Assembly: GCF_001548235.1 (NCBI RefSeq) | Contig: NZ_AP014938.1 | Coordinates: 2,046,001 to 2,110,000, forward strand | Source of the DNA: Rothia mucilaginosa | GTDB taxonomy: Bacteria; Actinomycetota; Actinomycetes; Actinomycetales; Micrococcaceae | Length of the DNA: 64,000 nucleotides | Direction: 5' to 3' | Part shown: piece by piece, positions 60,841 to 64,000 of the stretch | Position numbering within the stretch: position 1 is the first letter of the stretch | Layout: every line of letters begins with the position of its first letter | The notes under the pieces: model-generated | What the model was told of the DNA's origin: nothing | The model's database searches: none | The model's input: the letters and a program-made list of their open reading frames with translations, nothing else | Made by a program: the position numbers and the translations under genes

Positions 60841-63800
60841 TGCCTCGTCGTACTGACCTTAATAGCGTCCTCGTCATCGGTTCCGGCCCCATCGTCATCG
60901 GTCAGGCAGCGGAATTTGACTACTCCGGCACTCAGGCGCTGCGCGTGCTGAAGGAGGAGGGCGTGCGCGTCATCCTCGTGAACTCGAACCCGGCAACCAT
61001 CATGACCGACCCCGAGTTCGCGGACGCCACCTACATTGAACCCATCACCCCCGAGGTGATTGAGAAGATCATCGAGAAGGAAAAGCCGGACGCAATCCTG
61101 CCGACCCTGGGTGGTCAGACCGCGCTGAACGCGGCAATCTCCCTGGATGAGCGCGGCGTGCTCGCCAAGTACAATGTTGAGCTCATCGGCGCGAACATTG
61201 AGGCGATTAACCTCGGTGAGGACCGTGAAGCATTCAAGGGCGTGGTGGAGCGCGCCGGCGGCGAGTCTGCACGCTCGGTGATTGTTCACTCCATGCCGGA
61301 GGCGCTGGAAGCCGCTAAGGAGCTGGGCTACCCGATGGTGGTCCGCCCCTCCTTCACCATGGGTGGTCTCGGCTCTGGTATGGCGTACAACGAGGAAGAC
61401 CTCTACCGTATTGCCGGTGCCGGTATTCAGTACTCGCCGACCAGCGAGGTCCTGCTGGAGGAGTCCATCCTCGGCTGGAAGGAATACGAGCTGGAGATGA
61501 TGCGTGACACCAACGACAACGTCGTGGTCGTCTGCTCCATCGAAAACTTCGACCCCGTGGGCGTGCACACCGGTGACTCCATCACCGTGGCACCCGCACT
61601 GACCCTGACCGACCGTGAGTTCCAGAAGCTGCGCGACATCGCAATCAACGTGATTCGTGAGGTTGGCGTGGACACCGGTGGTTGTAACATCCAGTTCGCG
61701 ATTGACCCGAAGACCGGCCGCATCATCGTCATTGAGATGAACCCGCGCGTGTCTCGTTCTTCGGCGCTCGCGTCGAAGGCTACCGGCTTCCCGATTGCGA
61801 AGATTGCGACCAAGCTGTCCCTGGGTTACACCCTGGATGAGATTCCGAACGATATTACTCAGAAGACCCCGGCGTCCTTCGAGCCGACCCTCGACTACGT
61901 GGTTGTGAAGGTTCCGCGCTTCGCGTTTGAGAAGTTCCCGGCTGCTGACCCGACCCTGACCACCACCATGAAGAGTGTTGGCGAGGCTATGGCTCTGGGC
62001 CGTAACTTCACTGAGGCTCTGCAGAAGGCGATGCGTTCGCTGGAGCAGAAGGGCGCGTCCTTCTCGTTCAAGCCGCTGTCCCTGTCTGAGGCTGAGCTGG
62101 CTGAGCTGATTGAGAAGACTAAGGTTCCGACTACCCAGCGTATTTACCAGGTTCAGCAGGCTCTGCTGGCTGGCGCTACCGTGGAGCAGCTGCACGAGGC
62201 GACCAAGATTGACCCGTGGTTCCTGGATCAGCTGGTGCTGCTGAATGAGGTTGCCGGCGTGGTTCACGCTAAGCGCGACCACCTGGACCCGGAGACCTTG
62301 AAGCTGGCTAAGCGTCACGGTTTCTCGGACGCTCAGATTGCTGAGATTATCGGCTCTTCTGAGGATGTTGTGCGCGGTGTTCGCCACGCTCTGGGTATCC
62401 GCCCGGTCTTCAAGACTGTTGACACCTGTGCAGCCGAGTTTGAGGCGTTCACTCCGTACCACTACTCCTCCTACGACCTGGAGGATGAGGTTGCGCACCA
62501 CGAGAAGCCCTCGATTATGATTCTGGGTTCGGGCCCGAACCGTATCGGTCAGGGTATCGAGTTCGACTACTCCTGCGTGCACGCTTCGCTGGTGCTGCGT
62601 TCGCTCGGTTACGAGACTGTCATGGTCAACTGCAACCCTGAGACTGTTTCGACTGACTACGATATTTCGACTCGCCTGTACTTCGAGCCGCTCACCCTTG
62701 AGGATGTGCTTGAGATTGTTGAGTCGGAGCGTCGTACCGGCGGTCTGATGGGCGTGTTCGTTCAGCTGGGCGGTCAGACTCCGCTGAAGCTGGCTCGTGC
62801 CCTGAAGGATGCGGGCGTGCCGATTCTGGGCACCACCCCCGAGGCTATTGACCTGGCTGAGGACCGCGGCGAGTTCTCTCGCGTGCTGGAGGAGGGCGGC
62901 CTGATTTCGCCCAAGAACGGTACCGCGTTCACTTTCGAGGGTGCTAAGCGCATCGCTGATGAGATTGGTTACCCGGTTCTGGTTCGTCCTTCGTACGTGC
63001 TGGGCGGCCGTGGCATGGAGATCGTCTACGATGAGGCGAACCTGGCACGCTACCTGGAGAACGCTACCGAGGTTTCGCCTTCGCAGCCTGCTCTGATTGA
63101 TAAGTTCCTTGAGGACGCTATCGAGATTGACGTTGACGCCCTGTTCGACGGCGAGGAGCTGTACTTGGGCGGCGTCATGGAGCACATTGAGGAAGCCGGT
63201 ATTCACTCGGGTGACTCTTCTTGTACTCTGCCTCCGATTACTCTCGGCCCGGACATCATCGCGAAGGTGAAGGACGCTACCGAGAAGATTGCTCGCGGTA
63301 CCGGTGTGCGCGGCCTGATTAACATTCAGTTCGCGTACGTGTCTGAGAACCTGTACGTGATTGAAGCGAACCCGCGTGCGTCTCGTACTGTTCCCTTCGT
63401 GTCGAAGGCTACCGGCGTGCAGATGGCTAAGGCTGCTGTGCTGATTGGTCTGGGTAAGAGCATTGCTGAGCTGAAGGCTGAGGGCTACCTGCCGTCGAAC
63501 ATGGATGGCGCATCCCTGCCTGAGGAAACCGCGATTGCTGTGAAGGCTGCGGTTCTGCCGTTCGCTCGTTTCCGCACCCCGGAGGGTGTTGTGGTGGATT
63601 CGCTGCTGAGCCCGGAGATGCGTTCGACCGGTGAGGTCATGGGTCTGGATAAGCACTATGACACCGCGTTCGCTAAGGCTCAAGCTGGTGCTGGTTCGCC
63701 GCTGCCGACCTCCGGTAAGGTGTTCATTTCGGTGGCTAACCACGATAAGCGTAACGTCATTATTTACGCGAAGATGCTGGAGTCGCTGGGCTTTGAGATC

Positions 63801-64000
63801 GTTTCGACCGGTGGTACCGCTGAGATTCTGCGCCGTAACGGCCTGAACTCGGTGATTGTGGCTTCGAAGTTCGCTGAGGCGAACGGCGACCACTCGATTG
63901 TGGACATGGTCCGCAACGGTGACATTGACCTGATTCTGAACACCCCTGCCGGTGGTGCTGCTCGTAGCGATGGTTACGAGATTCGTGCCGCTGCGGTTTC
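60841..64000 (+). CDS. carB: Carbamoyl-phosphate synthase, large subunit (3' truncated by window edge)
   Basis: Makes carbamoyl phosphate for pyrimidines and arginine. The frame starts at ATG 60841 and stays open to the window end (1053 codons of roughly 1100). Both ATP-grasp halves are present: the first with [38 protein letters not shown] and [20 protein letters not shown]; the second with [40 protein letters not shown] and [20 protein letters not shown]. The C-terminal MGS-like regulatory domain ([34 protein letters not shown]) is cut before its end. Confidence 0.97.

Noticed and set aside
59454..63893. Very long minus-strand open frame (1479 codons) opposite carA/carB
   Set aside because: It mirrors the strong codon bias of carB on the other strand. 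The predicted protein is His/Arg/Val-rich with no family resemblance and no ribosome binding site.

Overview
The window looks like the chromosome of a high-GC Actinomycetota bacterium of the family Micrococcaceae, most likely Rothia. This rests on gene content and order, not on a database match. The conserved order is thrS / HIT / murT-gatD / yebC / ruvC-ruvA-ruvB / yajC-secD-secF / relA / hisS / aspS / dtd / rarA / rpsD / alaS-ruvX-mltG / aroE-aroC-aroK-aroB / efp-nusB / pyrR-pyrB-pyrC / carA-carB, a typical actinobacterial backbone. Several genes appear leaderless, with a -10 box 6 to 9 bases before the start codon.

Region 1 (1-14.7 kb). The 3' end of thrS is followed by about 14 kb of accessory DNA before the HIT gene. 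It opens with an AT-rich two-gene operon encoding an OLD-family ATPase with a TOPRIM nuclease domain and a UvrD-like helicase, which is the composition of a Gabija anti-phage system. Next come a convergent GIY-YIG/DUF4357 nuclease gene, a decayed fragment of a second copy of that gene, small hypothetical and membrane genes separated by look-alike hairpins, a large FAD/Fe-S D-lactate dehydrogenase-type enzyme, two lipoproteins and a potassium-channel-like protein.

Region 2 (14.7-29.6 kb) is housekeeping: a HIT hydrolase, a DUF2797 protein, MurT-GatD (peptidoglycan amidation), YebC, the RuvABC Holliday-junction machinery, the YajC-SecD-SecF secretion accessory complex and the bifunctional (p)ppGpp enzyme Rel.

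Region 3 (29.6-39.4 kb) alternates core genes (DUF349 protein, hisS, aspS, dtd) with accessory DNA. It carries a family of about 60-bp interspersed palindromes, five clear copies plus one composite, all intergenic and in both orientations. Two near-identical copies bracket a gene for an AbiEi-like/DUF559 nuclease-like protein, next to an inverted pair of perfect DnaA boxes. An AT-rich CPBP membrane protease gene also lies here.

Region 4 (39.4-64 kb) is core metabolism and translation: rarA, rpsD with a long structured leader, alaS-ruvX-mltG, the shikimate genes (AroK with an unusual N-terminal extension of about 290 residues), efp-nusB, a lipoprotein, then the pyrimidine operon pyrR-pyrB-pyrC-(PH-like membrane protein)-carA-carB, preceded by a probable PyrR-binding RNA leader. 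carB runs off the right edge.

The strongest candidates for follow-up are the Gabija-like operon at the thrS-HIT junction, the palindromic repeat family with the nuclease gene between two copies, the remnants of DUF4357 genes with their hairpins, and the rpsD leader.
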